A stretch of 64,000 nucleotides of DNA from DASUPK01 sp963747425 (GCA_963747425.1 CAVVFJ010000016.1:1-64000); one strand, 5' to 3'; shown: positions 1 to 9,397, counted from the first letter of the stretch. The notes: generated by a model from the letters alone, not told the origin. Translations and numbers: made by a program.

Positions 1-919
1 GACCGCTGCAACTTCCGCTGCCAGTACTGCATGCCGGCGGAGGGAATGTCCTGGCTCGAGCGCGCGGAGCTTCTCAGCTTCGAGGAGATCAGGAGGCTCG
101 TGGCGCTGCTCGTGGGGAATGGGGATCGAGGACGTCCGCCTGACCGGCGGCGAGCCGCTGGTCCGGCGCGACTTCCCGCGGCTCGTCTCGATGCTGGCCC
201 CGATCGATGGGATTCTGGATCTCTCGCTGACCACCAACGGCTACCTGCTCGAGCGCGACGCCGGGGCGCTGGCGGACGCGGGCATCCAGCGGGTGAACGT
301 CTCGATCGACTCGCTGCAACGCGATCGCTTCTTCCAGATCACGCGACGCGACTCCCTGCCCCGGTCCTGCGCGGCCTCGAGGCCATCTCCAGCGAACCGA
401 CGATCCGCCCGATCAAGGTGAACGCGCTCGGAATCCGGGGCTTCACCGAGCGGGAGATCCTCGTTCGCGAGCTGCGCTCGAGAGAGGCCTACGTGTGAGG
501 TTCATCGAGTTCATGCCCCTGGACGCAGACCACGACTGGCCGCGGACGGGTCCTGACCGGCGAGGAGATCGCCGAGAGATCAAGGCCCGCCCTCGAACCC
601 GTCGAGGGCCTCGACGCCGCTCGACCTCCGGCGCTTCCGCTTCGCCGACGGCCCGGGCGAGATCGGGTTCATCAACCCCGTCTCCGAGCCCTTCTGCGCG
701 GACTGCAACCGGATCCGCCTGACCGCCGACGGCCAGCTCCGGACCTGCCTCTTCTCGATCCACGAGACCGACCTGCGGGCACCGCTCCGGGATGGGGCCT
801 CGGACGGCGAGCTGGAGCGCCTGATTCGCGACGCGGTCTGGCGCAAGGAGCTCAAGCACCGAGTCAACGAGCCGGGCTTCGTCCAGCCCGAGCGGACGAT
901 GAGCGCGATCGGGGGCTGA
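1..919 (+). CDS. moaA: GTP 3',8-cyclase MoaA (5'-truncated, frameshifted)
   Basis: Radical SAM enzyme for the first step of molybdenum cofactor synthesis, GTP to 3',8-cyclo-7,8-dihydro-GTP. The window opens inside the gene at the SAM cluster motif CNFRCQYC (C-x3-C-x2-C); LTGGEPLVRRDF and NVSIDSL follow, and the C-terminal cluster motif FCADCNRIRL lies near 690-720, ending with TGA at 917-919. The reading frame changes at about 117, 350, 495 and at least once between 545 and 660. All segments are well conserved, so the breaks look like base-call errors rather than decay. The next gene begins with GTG directly after the stop. Confidence 0.9.
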
Positions 920-2086
920 GTGGGCCGGCTCGATCGCCATGAGATCGCGGGCGGCCTCGGGGACACCGGGCTCTTCATACCGATCGCGGTCGCGATGATC
1001 ACCCTCAACGGCCTGGATGCCGCGGCGGTCTTTGGAGTCGCCGGCCTCGCCTACATCGGAACCGCCCTCTATTTCCGGGTTCCGGTCCCCGTCCAGCCGC
1101 TGAAGGCGTTCGCCGCCGCGGCGATCGCGCTGGGCCTGAGCGCCGAGACCCTGGCCGCCGGCGCGCTGCTGATGGCGGCGGCGATGGCGCTGCTGGCGGT
1201 CACCGGCTCCGCCGACTGGCTTGCGAAGCGCTTTCCGCTCGTCCTCATTCGAGGCATTCAGGCGAGCGTGGCGCTCCTGCTCACCAAGGCCGCAATCGAG
1301 CTCGCCCAGAAGGGCAACTGGAAGGGACTCCCGCACGTCGACGCGACAGTTGGCCTGGCGGTCGCGGTCGCCTGTTGCGCCGTGCTGCTCTTCACGCGGC
1401 GCGACCTGCGAGTCCCGGGAGGCCTGCTGGTCCTCGGCGGCGGGCTGGTCGCGGGCGTCGCGGTCTCGGGGCTGCCCTCCGGCGTCCATGTCGGCCCCGG
1501 TGACCTCGGCATCGGGATCCCGGACGGCGCGGCCTTCGCCACCGCGCTCGGGTCGCTGGTCCTGGCGCAGATCCCGCTGACCTTCGGCAACTCAGTGGTG
1601 GCGACCGCCGACGCCGAGCGGGACTACTTCGGCGATCGCGCCGCGCGCGTCCGGCCCGGCCGGCTGGCGGGATCGATCTCGCTGTGGAACACGCTTGCCG
1701 GCCTCACCGCCGGACTACCCGTGTGCCACGGGGCCGGTGGGGTGACCGCGCACTACCGGCTGGGAGCGAGGTCGGCGACGGCGACGCTCTTCACCGGCTG
1801 TCTCTACCTCAGCCTCGCCGTCCTTCTCGGTGGCTCCCTCCCCGCCCTGCTGACGCTGCTGCTCCCGGGTGCTCTGGCGGGGATGCTGCTGTTCGTCGCG
1901 ATCCAGCACGCACTGCTCTCGGCGCGGCTCGAGCGTGTCGACAGTCGCGTCATTGCCGCGACCGTCGGCGTGGTCACCCTCCTCAGCGCCAACCTGGCGA
2001 TCGGCTTCGGCGTGGGCGTGGCCCTCGTGCTGATCCGGGCGGCCGCGAGGACGCTGCTCACGGCGAGGACGCCGGCCAGCGCTTAG
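920..2086 (+). CDS. MOT1-type molybdate transporter
   Basis: Predicted polytopic inner-membrane protein of 388 residues with about ten hydrophobic segments. GDTGLFIP near the N-terminus, PVPVQPLKAFAAAAIA at about 56-71 and FGNSVVATADAE in the second half resemble the MOT1/SulP-like molybdate transporter family. GTG start abuts the moaA stop with no gap, so the two are probably cotranscribed, coupling molybdate uptake to cofactor synthesis. Substrate is inferred from family and context; sulfate or xanthine-like transport cannot be excluded. It converges on mogA with only 4 bases between the stops. Confidence 0.8.
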   Translation: MGRLDRHEIAGGLGDTGLFIPIAVAMITLNGLDAAAVFGVAGLAYIGTALYFRVPVPVQPLKAFAAAAIALGLSAETLAAGALLMAAAMALLAVTGSADWLAKRFPLVLIRGIQASVALLLTKAAIELAQKGNWKGLPHVDATVGLAVAVACCAVLLFTRRDLRVPGGLLVLGGGLVAGVAVSGLPSGVHVGPGDLGIGIPDGAAFATALGSLVLAQIPLTFGNSVVATADAERDYFGDRAARVRPGRLAGSISLWNTLAGLTAGLPVCHGAGGVTAHYRLGARSATATLFTGCLYLSLAVLLGGSLPALLTLLLPGALAGMLLFVAIQHALLSARLERVDSRVIAATVGVVTLLSANLAIGFGVGVALVLIRAAARTLLTARTPASA

Positions 2087-2090
2087 GGCC

Positions 2091-2578
2091 TCAGTGGTGC
2101 TCGTGCGCCGGACGCTCTCCGCGCAGCAGGGCGAGACCGTGCGGCAGCGCCTCACGCAGGACGTCGGCCGCCTGGTCGATGCTGGCCGGGCTGCCAGGCA
2201 GGTTGACGATCAGGCACGCCCACGGATGCCGGCCACCCCGCGCGAGAGCATCCAGTTGGGGGTGTGGGCCCGGCTCTCCGCGCGGAGCGCCTCGGCGATC
2301 CCCGGCGCCTCCCGTTCGATCGCGCTCTTCGTCGCCTCCGGGGTGACATCGTCCGGCGAGAACCCCGTGCCGCCGCTGGTCAGGATCAGGTCGCAGCCCA
2401 GCTCGTCAGCGCAGCGGATCAGCGCCCCCGCGATCTCCTCGATCCGGTCCCCGGCCAGCTCCCGAGCGACGACCTCGGCGCCGAGCGACTCGGCGAATGC
2501 CTCGAGGCGCGGGCCGCTCTCGTCATCCTCCGGGGCTTCAGCGCGTGAGGTCGAGACGGTGATGACCGCCGCCTTCAC
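2091..2578 (-). CDS. mogA: Molybdopterin adenylyltransferase MogA/MoaB-like (one frameshift)
   Basis: Adenylates molybdopterin before metal insertion. AVITVSTSRA at the N-terminus and LILTSGGTGFSPDDVTPEAT in the middle are the MogA/MoaB signature. Near 2215 the frame changes; in the new frame CLIVNLPGSPASIDQA continues the family sequence to the stop at 2091. The GTG start at 2576-2578 overlaps the moaC stop in a GTGA arrangement, implying translational coupling. Length after joining, about 162 residues, is normal. Last gene of the moeA-moaX-moaC-mogA operon. Confidence 0.85.
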
Positions 2579-3058
2579 GATGGGTCCTCGCTGGTCCAGT
2601 GCCCGCTCCGGCCGCCGCGCTTCTCGATCAGCTCGACGGACTCGATCCGCGCCCCGCGCTCCAGGCCCTTGACCATGTCGTAGATCGTCAGAGCGGCGAC
2701 CGAGCACGCCGTCATCGCCTCCATCTCCACGCCGGTGCGCCCGACGACGCGGGCCTCTGCCTCGATGCGGACGGCGCCCTCGTCCGGCAGCACCTCGATC
2801 TCGACGTCGGCGAAGGTGAGCGGCAGAGGGTGGGCCAGCGGGATCAGGTCGCCGGTGCGCTTCGCCGCCGCGATCCCGGCGATCCGCGCGGGGCCGACCA
2901 CATCTCCCTTCGGCCCGTCGCCCTCCTCCACGGCACGCGCCGTCTCCTTCGACATGCGGACGATCGCGCGGGCGCGGGCCATGCGCTCGTTCTCGGGCTT
3001 CTCACCCACGTCGACCATCCTCGCGCTGCCGTCCGGTCGGAGGTGGCTGAGCCTCCAT
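2575..3058 (-). CDS. moaC: Cyclic pyranopterin monophosphate synthase MoaC
   Basis: Converts the MoaA product to cyclic pyranopterin monophosphate. Visible family blocks are DGSARMVDVGEKP, LIPLAHPLPLTFADVEIE and GVEMEAMTACSVAALTIYDM, followed by KGLERGARIESVELIEKRGG. The start is uncertain: the conserved N-terminus LSHLRPDGSARM has no start codon in frame, but ATG at 3056-3058, 3 bases beyond the moaE stop, would fit if one base were missing. An in-frame ATG at 3016-3018 would make a shortened protein lacking the usual first strand. The stop overlaps the mogA start. Confidence 0.88.
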
Positions 3059-3061
3059 CGC

Positions 3062-3738
3062 TCACACGCGCTCGCCTCCCGGTTTCCGGCTCGCCTCCGG
3101 CGCCGGCGCGCCCTCCACCCAGCGCCGTTCATCGCCCTCGACCTCCTGCTTCCAGATCGGAGCTTCGGCCTTGATGCGGTCGATAGCCGCACGCGCTCCG
3201 GCAAACGCCTGCTCGCGATGGGCCGCCGAGACCGAGACGACGACGCTCGCCTCGCCCAGCGGCACCGATCCGATCCGGTGCTCGGCCGCGGCGGCCTCCA
3301 GCCCATGCTCGCTGACGCAATCGGTGAGGATCGCCGCGATCCGCTCCTCGGCCATCTCGCGATAGGCCTCGTAGTCCAGGCGCTCGATCTCTCGCGTCAC
3401 ACCCTGAAAGGTGACGACCGCCCCCGCCCGGGCCGGACCACTCGGCCGGCGATCTCCTCCAGCGAGAGTGGGCTCTCGCGGATCGCGACGTGCACCCCAT
3501 CCGCGCCGCCGCTGACCGGCGGGACCAGGGCGAGCTCGTCTCCCGCCGAGAGTCGCTCGGCGGGCGAGGCGTACTCGCGATTGACGGCGACGGCCACGCG
3601 GATGCGCTCCAGCGGCTCGTCCAGGCCCGGCTCCTCGCGAAGGCGATCGATGGCGTCGCCGACGGTGGCTCCCTCGGGGAGGTCGAGCTCGAGCGCGCCG
3701 CGCCCCGCACGCTCGCGCAGGACCGCGAACAGTCTCAC
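3062..3738 (-). CDS. moaX: Fused molybdopterin synthase, MoaD-MoaE (MoaX-like), one frameshift
   Basis: Residues 1-78 are a MoaD ubiquitin-like fold (MRLFAVLRERAG, ending ALVPPVSGG with the Gly-Gly tail). Sequence runs on through ESPLSLEEIAGRVVRPGRG into MoaE (VVTFQGVTREIERLDYEAY, AAHREQAFAGARAAIDRIK, IWKQEV). A one-base shift in a G-rich run near 3418 separates the two recorded frames. Free MoaD must end in Gly-Gly to carry the thiocarboxylate, so an internal Gly-Gly at 77-78 implies cleavage, as known for mycobacterial MoaX. GTG start at 3736-3738. Confidence 0.85.
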
Positions 3739-3775
3739 CGAGATCGCATGACCCGGATCGTAGACCCCCCCCTGG

Positions 3776-5011
3776 TCAGATCAGCTCGACCTCGACGGAC
3801 GTCGCCCGCGGCCAACCCCCTCGGACGCTGCCGGCACCATCGCCAGCGCGTCAGCAGCCGAGCATCGGAGGTGAGGATGTGAGAAGCCTGCTCGGGTCCT
3901 CGTCGGTCGCGCCGCCATCCGTCATCGAGCCGAGGGAGACGCGGATCGCATGCGCGCGGCCGGGGCGCTTCTCGTAGGCCTCGTCGAGCACCGCGGTGGT
4001 CGCGCGGCGTGGACGGATCGAGCCCGGCCAGCGACCGGAGCGCGGGTCGCACGAAGAGCAGGAAGGTGACGACGGCGCTCACCGGGTTGCCCGGGAGGCC
4101 GAAGACCAACCCGCCCCCGTCGCGCGGACCGCCGTGGCTGAGCCCGAACCAGGTCGGGCGGCCGGGCCGGAGGGCCACCCCCAGAAGAGCTGGTCGGTGC
4201 CGAGCTCCTCGAGGACGGGCCGGACGTGATCGTGTTGGCCCCACGGAGACGCCGCCGCAGATCACCGTCACATCCCCGCGAGTCGCCTCGCCGACGGCCG
4301 GCCCTGGTCGCTTCCCGGTCGTCTCCCCATCCTGCGCCGGGCGTGCGACCTCGGCGCCGGCCAGCTCCGCGAGCGATGTCGAGCGCGACACCGTTGGTAT
4401 CGCGGATCTGGCCCGGGCGATCTCCTCCGAAGGCTCGACGAGCTCATCGCCGGTCCCGATCAGCGTCAGGCGGGGCCGCCGGCGGCACGGGATCGGGTCC
4501 CGCCCGATCGATGCGAGGACGCCGAGCTCGGCGGGCCCCAGCGCAGTGCCGGCCTCCAGGACGCCTGCCCCGGCCGGACGTCCTCGCCCACCGGCCGGAT
4601 GTCGGCTGCCGGTCTCGACTCGCTGCTCCGTCTCGATTCCCCGTCCAGCTCGCTCGCGTCCTCCTGCCGGAGGATCGCGTCGGCGCCCTCCGGGACCATC
4701 GCGCCGGTGGCGATCCGGAAGGCCTCGCCGGGCCCGACGGCGCTCGCCGGCTGGACGACCGGCCCGGGACTCGTCCGCGACCGAAGGCGCACCGGCTTGT
4801 CCGGCACCGCAGCGGCCGTGTCCTCGGCGCGAAGCGCGAAGCCGTCCATCGCCGAGTTGTCGAAGGGCGGGATCGCGACGTCGCTCGTGATCTGCTCGGC
4901 CAGACGCCCGACCCAGGCCGGCTCGAGCGGCACCGGCTCGGCGGGAAGCGGCGCGCAGCTCTCGATGACGATTCGCCGCGCCTCGTCGAGCCCGATCAGC
5001 TTCCGCGCCAT
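3776..5011 (-). CDS. moeA: Molybdopterin molybdotransferase MoeA (several frameshifts)
   Basis: Inserts molybdate into adenylylated molybdopterin. N-terminal part is intact: GLDEARRIVIE, IPPFDNSAMDGFALRAED and EAFRIATGAMVPEGADAI are hallmark MoeA blocks. Downstream pieces lie in different frames: TLIGTGDELVEP, GDVTVICGGVSVGP and GLPGNPVSAVVTFLLF. Stop in the last conserved frame is TGA at 3776-3778, giving about 412 residues, the usual size. At least four indels, mostly in G/C runs. First gene of the minus-strand cofactor operon, 38 bases before moaX. Divergent from the molybdoenzyme gene at 5047. Confidence 0.87.
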
Positions 5012-5046
5012 TGAGCGAGGCTATCCCGTGACATAAGCTGGGATCG

Positions 5047-5657
5047 TTGAACGGGTTCGTCTCACGCGGCTTCACCGGTCGCCGCCGGACTCCCGAGGAG
5101 CTCGCGGATCGGCTCCCCCCGGGCCAGTACGCGGAGTCCGGCTTCCCGTGCTGACCGCCGGGCCTACGCCCGACATCTCCACCGACGAGTGGAGCTTCCG
5201 GATCGACGGCATGGTCGGTCAGGAGCAGGAGTGGAGCTGGGAGGAGTTCCACAAGCTCCCCTGGGAGACGATCCCCTGCGACATCCACTGCGTTACCAAG
5301 TGGTCGAAGCTCGGCACCAGCTTCGGCGGGGTGTCGATGGACGTCCTGCTCGACGAGGCCGAGCCGCTGGACGCGTACTCGATGGTCTACTCGTACGGCG
5401 GCTACACGACCAACCTGCCGATCGAGGACCTCACCGACGGCAAGGCGTGGGTCGTCACAGAGCACGAGGGTGAGCCGCTCCCGCGCGAGCACGGGGGCCC
5501 CGCCAGGCTGCTCGTCCCCCATCTCTACTTCTGGAAGAGCGCGAAGTGGGTGGAGGGGCTCCGGGTCATGGACCACGACGAGCCCGGCTTCTGGGAGAGC
5601 AACGGCTACCACAACCGCGGCGATCCCTGGCAGGAGCAGCGCTATTGGACCGACTGA
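5047..5657 (+). CDS. YuiH/sulfite-oxidase-like molybdopterin oxidoreductase (one frameshift)
   Basis: Molybdopterin-binding domain of the sulfite oxidase superfamily. WSWEEFHKLPWETI, CDIHCVTKWSKLGTSFGGV (containing the expected Mo-ligand cysteine at about residue 80) and LPREHGGPARLLVPHLYFWK are typical. The N-terminal GFVSRGFTGRRRTPEELADR is in another frame; joining requires one base near 5150. TTG at 5047 is the best start seen; the preceding 35 bases separate it from divergent moeA. No Tat signal is visible, so a cytoplasmic enzyme is likely. Physiological substrate unknown. Overlaps the downstream reductase by 13 bases. Confidence 0.83.
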
Positions 5658-6380
5658 CGGCAGAGCCTCTGACCCCGGTCGAGCAGCGGGCCCCGGGCCG
5701 CTGGCAGATCGGCACCGTCACCTCGATCAAGCAGGAGACCCCGAGGGTCAAGTCGTTCCGAATCGAGCTGCCGATGTGGATGCCGCACCTCCCGGGCCAG
5801 CACTACGACGTCCGCCTCACCGCTCCAGACGGCTATCGCGCCCAGCGCTCGTATTCGATCGCCTCATCCCCCCTTGACGAGGGCGAGATCGAGCTGACGG
5901 TCGACCGGCTCGAGGACGGCGAGGTCTCGCCGTACTTCCACGACGTGGTCGTCGAGGGCGACCAGGTCGAGGTCCGCGGGCCGTTCGCCTCCTACTTCGT
6001 CTGGCGCGGAGAGAAGCCCGTGCTGCTGGTCGGCGGCGGATCAGGGGTCGTGCCCCTGATGGCGATCCTCCGCCACCGCCGTCGGACGATGCCCGACCTG
6101 CCGATGCGCCTCGTCTATTCGGTCCGCAACGCGCGATGACGTCATCTACTCGGACGAACTGGGAGACGAGGCGTTGCTCACCTTCACCCGCAAGCCGCCG
6201 GAGGGCTGGAGCGGCCATCGCGGCAGAATCGATCCGGAGCTGATCGCTGAGGCCGGAATCGACGCGGCACCGCTTTCGTCTGCGGCTCGAACGGCTTCGT
6301 CGAGGCGGCCTCGCAGCTGCTCCTCTCGGCCGGCTACGAGCCGCATCAGGTTCGCACCGAGCGCTTCGGCCCAACCGGCT
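5645..6380 (+). CDS. FAD/NAD(P)H oxidoreductase partner of the molybdoenzyme (frameshifted)
   Basis: Ferredoxin-NADP reductase-like flavoprotein of about 240 residues without a 2Fe-2S domain. FAD-binding motif RSYSIAS at about residue 68, nucleotide-binding VLLVGGGSGVVPLMAIL near 130, and C-terminal FVCGSNGFVEAASQLL with final RTERFGPTG. Frame changes near 6134 and 6272. The TTG start lies inside the last codons of the preceding gene, so the pair is translationally coupled; such pairs are common for YuiH-type enzymes. It probably passes electrons between NAD(P)H and the Mo centre, an inference from gene pairing. Confidence 0.8.
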
Positions 6381-6388
6381 GATTCCTG

Positions 6389-6413
6389 GCGCAGGGTGCG
6401 AGGTTCCGCACCT
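6389..6413 (+). terminator. Hairpin after the reductase gene
   Basis: GCAGGGTGCG (6389-6398) pairs with CGCACCTGC (6405-6413) with one bulged G and a six-base loop, 8 bases after the stop of the flavin reductase. No T tract follows, as is usual in high-GC actinobacteria. Likely transcript end. Confidence 0.5.
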
Positions 6414-6862
6414 GCATCGACTCAGCCGCCCAGCGGCGACGGGGGGCCGCAATTCTCGCCGCGCACTGCCGGAATGACCAAAGCAAGGTCATCGACGAAG
6501 CACCAGGACCAAGGTCTCCTTGGGCTCGGAAGAGACGCCTGATCAGTAACTGGGCACCTTCGAGCAGCTTCTCGAAGCCGGCAAAGGGTGTCGCTCTCCG
6601 TGCAAAGCGGCGCTGCGGCTCGGTGGCGGGATGTGGCGCACTCGCCGTCGGCTCAAGCCCCCAGCGATCGACCTAAGCCACAGATTGGTACCCCAGACGG
6701 AACCCGGCCAAATTCGACTGGGGTCACGTGCCCGGAGGCGACCCCAGTCTGGTTCGCTACGACCGCCTCTCAGTGGTCATGCATCGGCGAAAACATACCG
6801 ATTAGCGGGGACAAGAGCGTGAACGGCACGGCCGCAATCCTACGGTGCCTACCTGCGTTAGA
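6414..6862. other. Intergenic stretch without a recognisable gene
   Basis: About 450 bases between the reductase terminator and tRNA-Pro. Short open frames here lack start context and any recognisable family sequence. Base composition is somewhat lower in G+C than the neighbours. The one clear structure is the inverted repeat at 6716-6749, listed separately. I see no credible coding region. Confidence 0.5.
6716..6749. repeat. 10-bp perfect inverted repeat
   Basis: GACTGGGGTC at 6716-6725 and its exact complement GACCCCAGTC at 6740-6749, spaced by 14 bases. A partial third copy, ACCCCAGAC, lies at about 6690. Possible protein-binding site or remnant of a lost gene; no function assigned. Confidence 0.45.
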
Positions 6863-6936
6863 TCGGGGCGACTGGATTTGAACCAGCGACCTTTCGGCCC
6901 CCAGCCGAATGCGCTACCAGACTGCGCCACGCCCCG
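6863..6936 (-). tRNA. tRNA-Pro(GGG)
   Basis: Cloverleaf on the minus strand: acceptor CGGGGCG/CGCCCCG, anticodon stem TTCGG/CCGAA with loop CTGGGGG (anticodon GGG), T-arm GGTTCAAATCC, discriminator A. No CCA is encoded. 23 bases from tRNA-Gly on the same strand, so probably one transcript. Confidence 0.93.
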
Positions 6937-6959
6937 ATGTCGGGCCAATCCTAGACCCA

Positions 6960-7031
6960 AGCGGGCGACCGGACTCGAACCGGCTCCGGGAGCTTGGAAG
7001 GCTCCAATGCAACCAATTACACCTCGCCCGC
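6960..7031 (-). tRNA. tRNA-Gly(TCC)
   Basis: Acceptor GCGGGCG/CGCCCGC, anticodon stem GGAGC/GCTCC with loop CTTCCAA (anticodon TCC), T-arm GGTTCGAGTCC, discriminator T. No encoded CCA. Transcribed ahead of tRNA-Pro on the minus strand and divergent from the sulfatase gene. Confidence 0.93.
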
Positions 7032-7158
7032 GCGGGTGCCGATTATAGGTTCGGCCGCGAGGCACCAACGGGCGAACGCCGCCTGGTTTGCGAAACTCCC
7101 CGCCCGCGGGACGGTTCTAAGGGCAGGGTCCCCCGCCGTACCTCCGGCTCCACTGCGC

Positions 7159-8850
7159 ATGCCGCCGATCTCCAGACCAAGACCGACGCACGCCCGCGCC
7201 TGGGCCATTCTCGCGGCGGCGGTCGCGCTGCTCGCGATCGTCGGCGCCGGGGTGGCGACTCGCGAGGCCAGCGGCGCCTCGTCGCAGAAGAACGTGATCT
7301 TCATCCTCACCGACGACATGACGTACAGCGAGCTGTCGGCCATGCCGAACGTGCAGTCGCTGATCGCCGCACAGGGGACGAGCTTCAACGAGGCCTACAT
7401 CTCGTTCCCCCTCTGCTGCCCATCGCGGGCGACGATGATGAGCGGGCAGTACATGCACAACCACGGGGTGCACGGCAACTTCCCGCCGAACGGCGGCTGG
7501 CCGAAGTTCAGGTCGCACGAGTCGGATGACCTGCCGGTCTGGCTCCATGGCGACGGCTACTACAACGTCCACATCGGCAAGTACCTGAACGGCTACGGGA
7601 CCGTCGACAACGGGCTGCCCGTGCCGCAGGACTGGGACGAGTGGTACGGAAAGGTCTCCGAGGACGCTCTCTACTTCAACTACCAGCTGATCGAGAAGAC
7701 CGGGCCCCTCGCCACGCCGCACATCACCTTCTACGGCGACCAGCCGGACGACTACCAGACCGACGTGTTCACGAACCGGGCCGTCGACTTCGTCAAGGAC
7801 AGCGGCGTCTCGAGGCAGCCCTTCTGGCTCAACCTCTGGTTCAACTCGCCGCACGGCCCGTTCGATCCGGCCCCCCGGGACGCGAACCGCTTCGCCGGGA
7901 CACCGCTTCCCAAGCTGCCCGGCTTCAACGAGAAGGACATCAGCGACAAGCCCAAGTGGCTCCGCAAGCAGGCGAGGAAGCGGATCACCAAGAAGCAGGC
8001 GAAGGTGATCGACAACGAGCGCCGGCGCCAGGAGGAGCAGCTGACTTCGGTCGACCAGGCCGTCGGCGAGCTCGTCCAGACCCTGAAGAACAAGGGCATC
8101 CTCGACGACACCTACATCATCTTCTCGTCCGACAACGGCTTCTTCCGCGGCGAGCACCGGATCGTCACCGGCAAGTACCTGCCCTACGACCCGGCGTCGC
8201 GCGTGCCGCTGATCATCCGCGGCCCGGGAATCCCGGCGGGAGGCGTCAGCAACGAGCTGGTCTGGAACGGCGACATCCCGCAGACGATCATCCAGATCGC
8301 ATCGGGGTCGCAGATGGACTCGCTCGACGGCCGCTCGTTTCTCCCCTACGCCGAGAATCCGTGGCAGCGCTCGACGCGCCCGATCCTGCTCGAGGGCGAC
8401 ACCGGCCCCGGTGGAACCGGGGCGGAATCGGCCCAGTCGAGCAGCGCGCGAGCCCGCGAGGCGCGCGTGCACGTCGCGGGCCGGAAGGGCGTCGACAACC
8501 TCGAGCAGGAGCCGGATGCGATCAAGTCGGCCACGAACACCGACACCGCTCCGGCCTACCGCTCGATACGCACCGACCGCTACGAGTACACGGTCTACGC
8601 CAACGGCCAGACCGAGCTCTACGACATGAAGCGGGATCCGGCGCAGCTCAACTCCCTCGCGCTCGACCCTCGCTACCGCCCCGTCCGGAAGTGGCTCTAC
8701 GCCCAGCTCGTCCCGCTCTCGGGCTGTGCCGGCCCCTCCTGCCGGATCGAGCTCGGGCCCGACCCCGCTCCGCTTTCCAAGAAGGCTCTGCGGCGGCAGC
8801 GGAAGAAGAGGAAGGGTCAGGGCACCACGGGGCAGAAGCCCAAGCCGTAG
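7159..8850 (+). CDS. Secreted type I sulfatase
   Basis: Alkaline-phosphatase-fold sulfatase, 563 residues. A hydrophobic N-terminal segment (about 14-34) suggests export or membrane anchoring. Metal ligands start at DD 52-53 (FILTDDM). The formylglycine motif C-x-P-S-R is at 86-90 (LCCPSRATMMSGQY), so Cys86 would be converted to formylglycine. GKYLNGYG and SSDNGFFRGEHR are further active-site blocks. The C-terminus is very basic (KKALRRQRKKRK). ATG at 7159 precedes the signal segment; longer upstream reading would enter tRNA-Gly. No formylglycine-generating enzyme is nearby. Substrate unknown; paralogous to the gene at 20366. Confidence 0.9.
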   Translation: MPPISRPRPTHARAWAILAAAVALLAIVGAGVATREASGASSQKNVIFILTDDMTYSELSAMPNVQSLIAAQGTSFNEAYISFPLCCPSRATMMSGQYMHNHGVHGNFPPNGGWPKFRSHESDDLPVWLHGDGYYNVHIGKYLNGYGTVDNGLPVPQDWDEWYGKVSEDALYFNYQLIEKTGPLATPHITFYGDQPDDYQTDVFTNRAVDFVKDSGVSRQPFWLNLWFNSPHGPFDPAPRDANRFAGTPLPKLPGFNEKDISDKPKWLRKQARKRITKKQAKVIDNERRRQEEQLTSVDQAVGELVQTLKNKGILDDTYIIFSSDNGFFRGEHRIVTGKYLPYDPASRVPLIIRGPGIPAGGVSNELVWNGDIPQTIIQIASGSQMDSLDGRSFLPYAENPWQRSTRPILLEGDTGPGGTGAESAQSSSARAREARVHVAGRKGVDNLEQEPDAIKSATNTDTAPAYRSIRTDRYEYTVYANGQTELYDMKRDPAQLNSLALDPRYRPVRKWLYAQLVPLSGCAGPSCRIELGPDPAPLSKKALRRQRKKRKGQGTTGQKPKP

Positions 8851-8884
8851 CCGCCGAGGGCCCGCGGGTTACGATTCTCCGCGA

Positions 8885-8958
8885 GGGGCACTGGCCAAAT
8901 TGGCTAAGGCACCGGCCTCCAAAGTCGGCGATTCCAGGTTCGAGTCCTGGGTGCCCCG
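8885..8958 (+). tRNA. tRNA-Trp(CCA)
   Basis: Acceptor GGGGCAC/GTGCCCC, anticodon stem CCGGC/GTCGG with loop CTCCAAA (anticodon CCA), T-arm CCAGGTTCGAGTCCTGG, discriminator G as expected for Trp. Lies 34 bases after the sulfatase stop. The D-arm is somewhat unusual (GCC/GGC stem), so isotype rests on the anticodon and G73. Confidence 0.88.
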
Positions 8959-8982
8959 CTCAGGCCCGCGGTAGCGGGCTTT

Positions 8983-9375
8983 CTAATCCCCACGCCGTTG
9001 CGCCACGGCCGTCCGGGTCGCGTCGCGCAGCTCCTGGATCGGCGTGCCCTTCTCCACGTACCCGTCCGCGCCTCGCTCCAGCGCCGGGCCGCCCATCCGG
9101 TCGGCGGAGAAGCCTGAGAGCACGATGATCGCGACATCGGGATCGCCCTTGCGGATCTCCGGGATCGCCTCGAGCCCGTCCATGTCGGGCATCGAGAGGT
9201 CGAGCAGCACCGCCGCGGGCCGCGTCTCAGCGATCCCCTCGAGCGCGGTCCGGCCGTCGCCCGCCTCCCCCACGACCTCGAAGCCGGGGTCCTCCTGCAT
9301 GCCGAACTTGATCAGCTCGCGCAGCTCGGGGACATCGTCGACCAGGAACACGGAAATCGGCGCGCTCTCGGTCAT
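8983..9375 (-). CDS. Stand-alone response-regulator receiver protein
   Basis: Single CheY-like receiver domain of 130 residues with no output domain. Acidic pocket D13-D14 (VFLVDDV), phospho-acceptor D59 (AVLLDLSMPDMDG), switch region IIVLSGFSA, and conserved lysine in YVEKGTP. Start chosen at ATG 9375, with GGGGAG upstream; an ATG at 9411 would overlap the previous gene by 14 bases. It follows the degenerate histidine-kinase-like membrane protein by 22 bases and is almost certainly cotranscribed with it. Output may be by protein-protein contact. Confidence 0.88.
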   Translation of the reverse strand: MTESAPISVFLVDDVPELRELIKFGMQEDPGFEVVGEAGDGRTALEGIAETRPAAVLLDLSMPDMDGLEAIPEIRKGDPDVAIIVLSGFSADRMGGPALERGADGYVEKGTPIQELRDATRTAVAQRRGD

Positions 9376-9397
9376 GGACTCCCCATGGCCCTGGAAC

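Noticed and set aside
443..1489. Long minus-strand open frame of about 348 codons
   Set aside because: It mirrors moaA and the MOT1 transporter in the antisense frame; composition is Arg/Gly/Asp-rich with no family motif, a normal by-product of high GC.
3376..3440. Programmed frameshift between the MoaD and MoaE halves
   Set aside because: No slippery heptamer or stimulator is visible, and identical one-base breaks affect neighbouring unrelated genes, so sequence error is simpler.
6588..6881. Short open frame in the gap before tRNA-Pro
   Set aside because: No ribosome-binding site or family similarity, and it runs into the tRNA gene.
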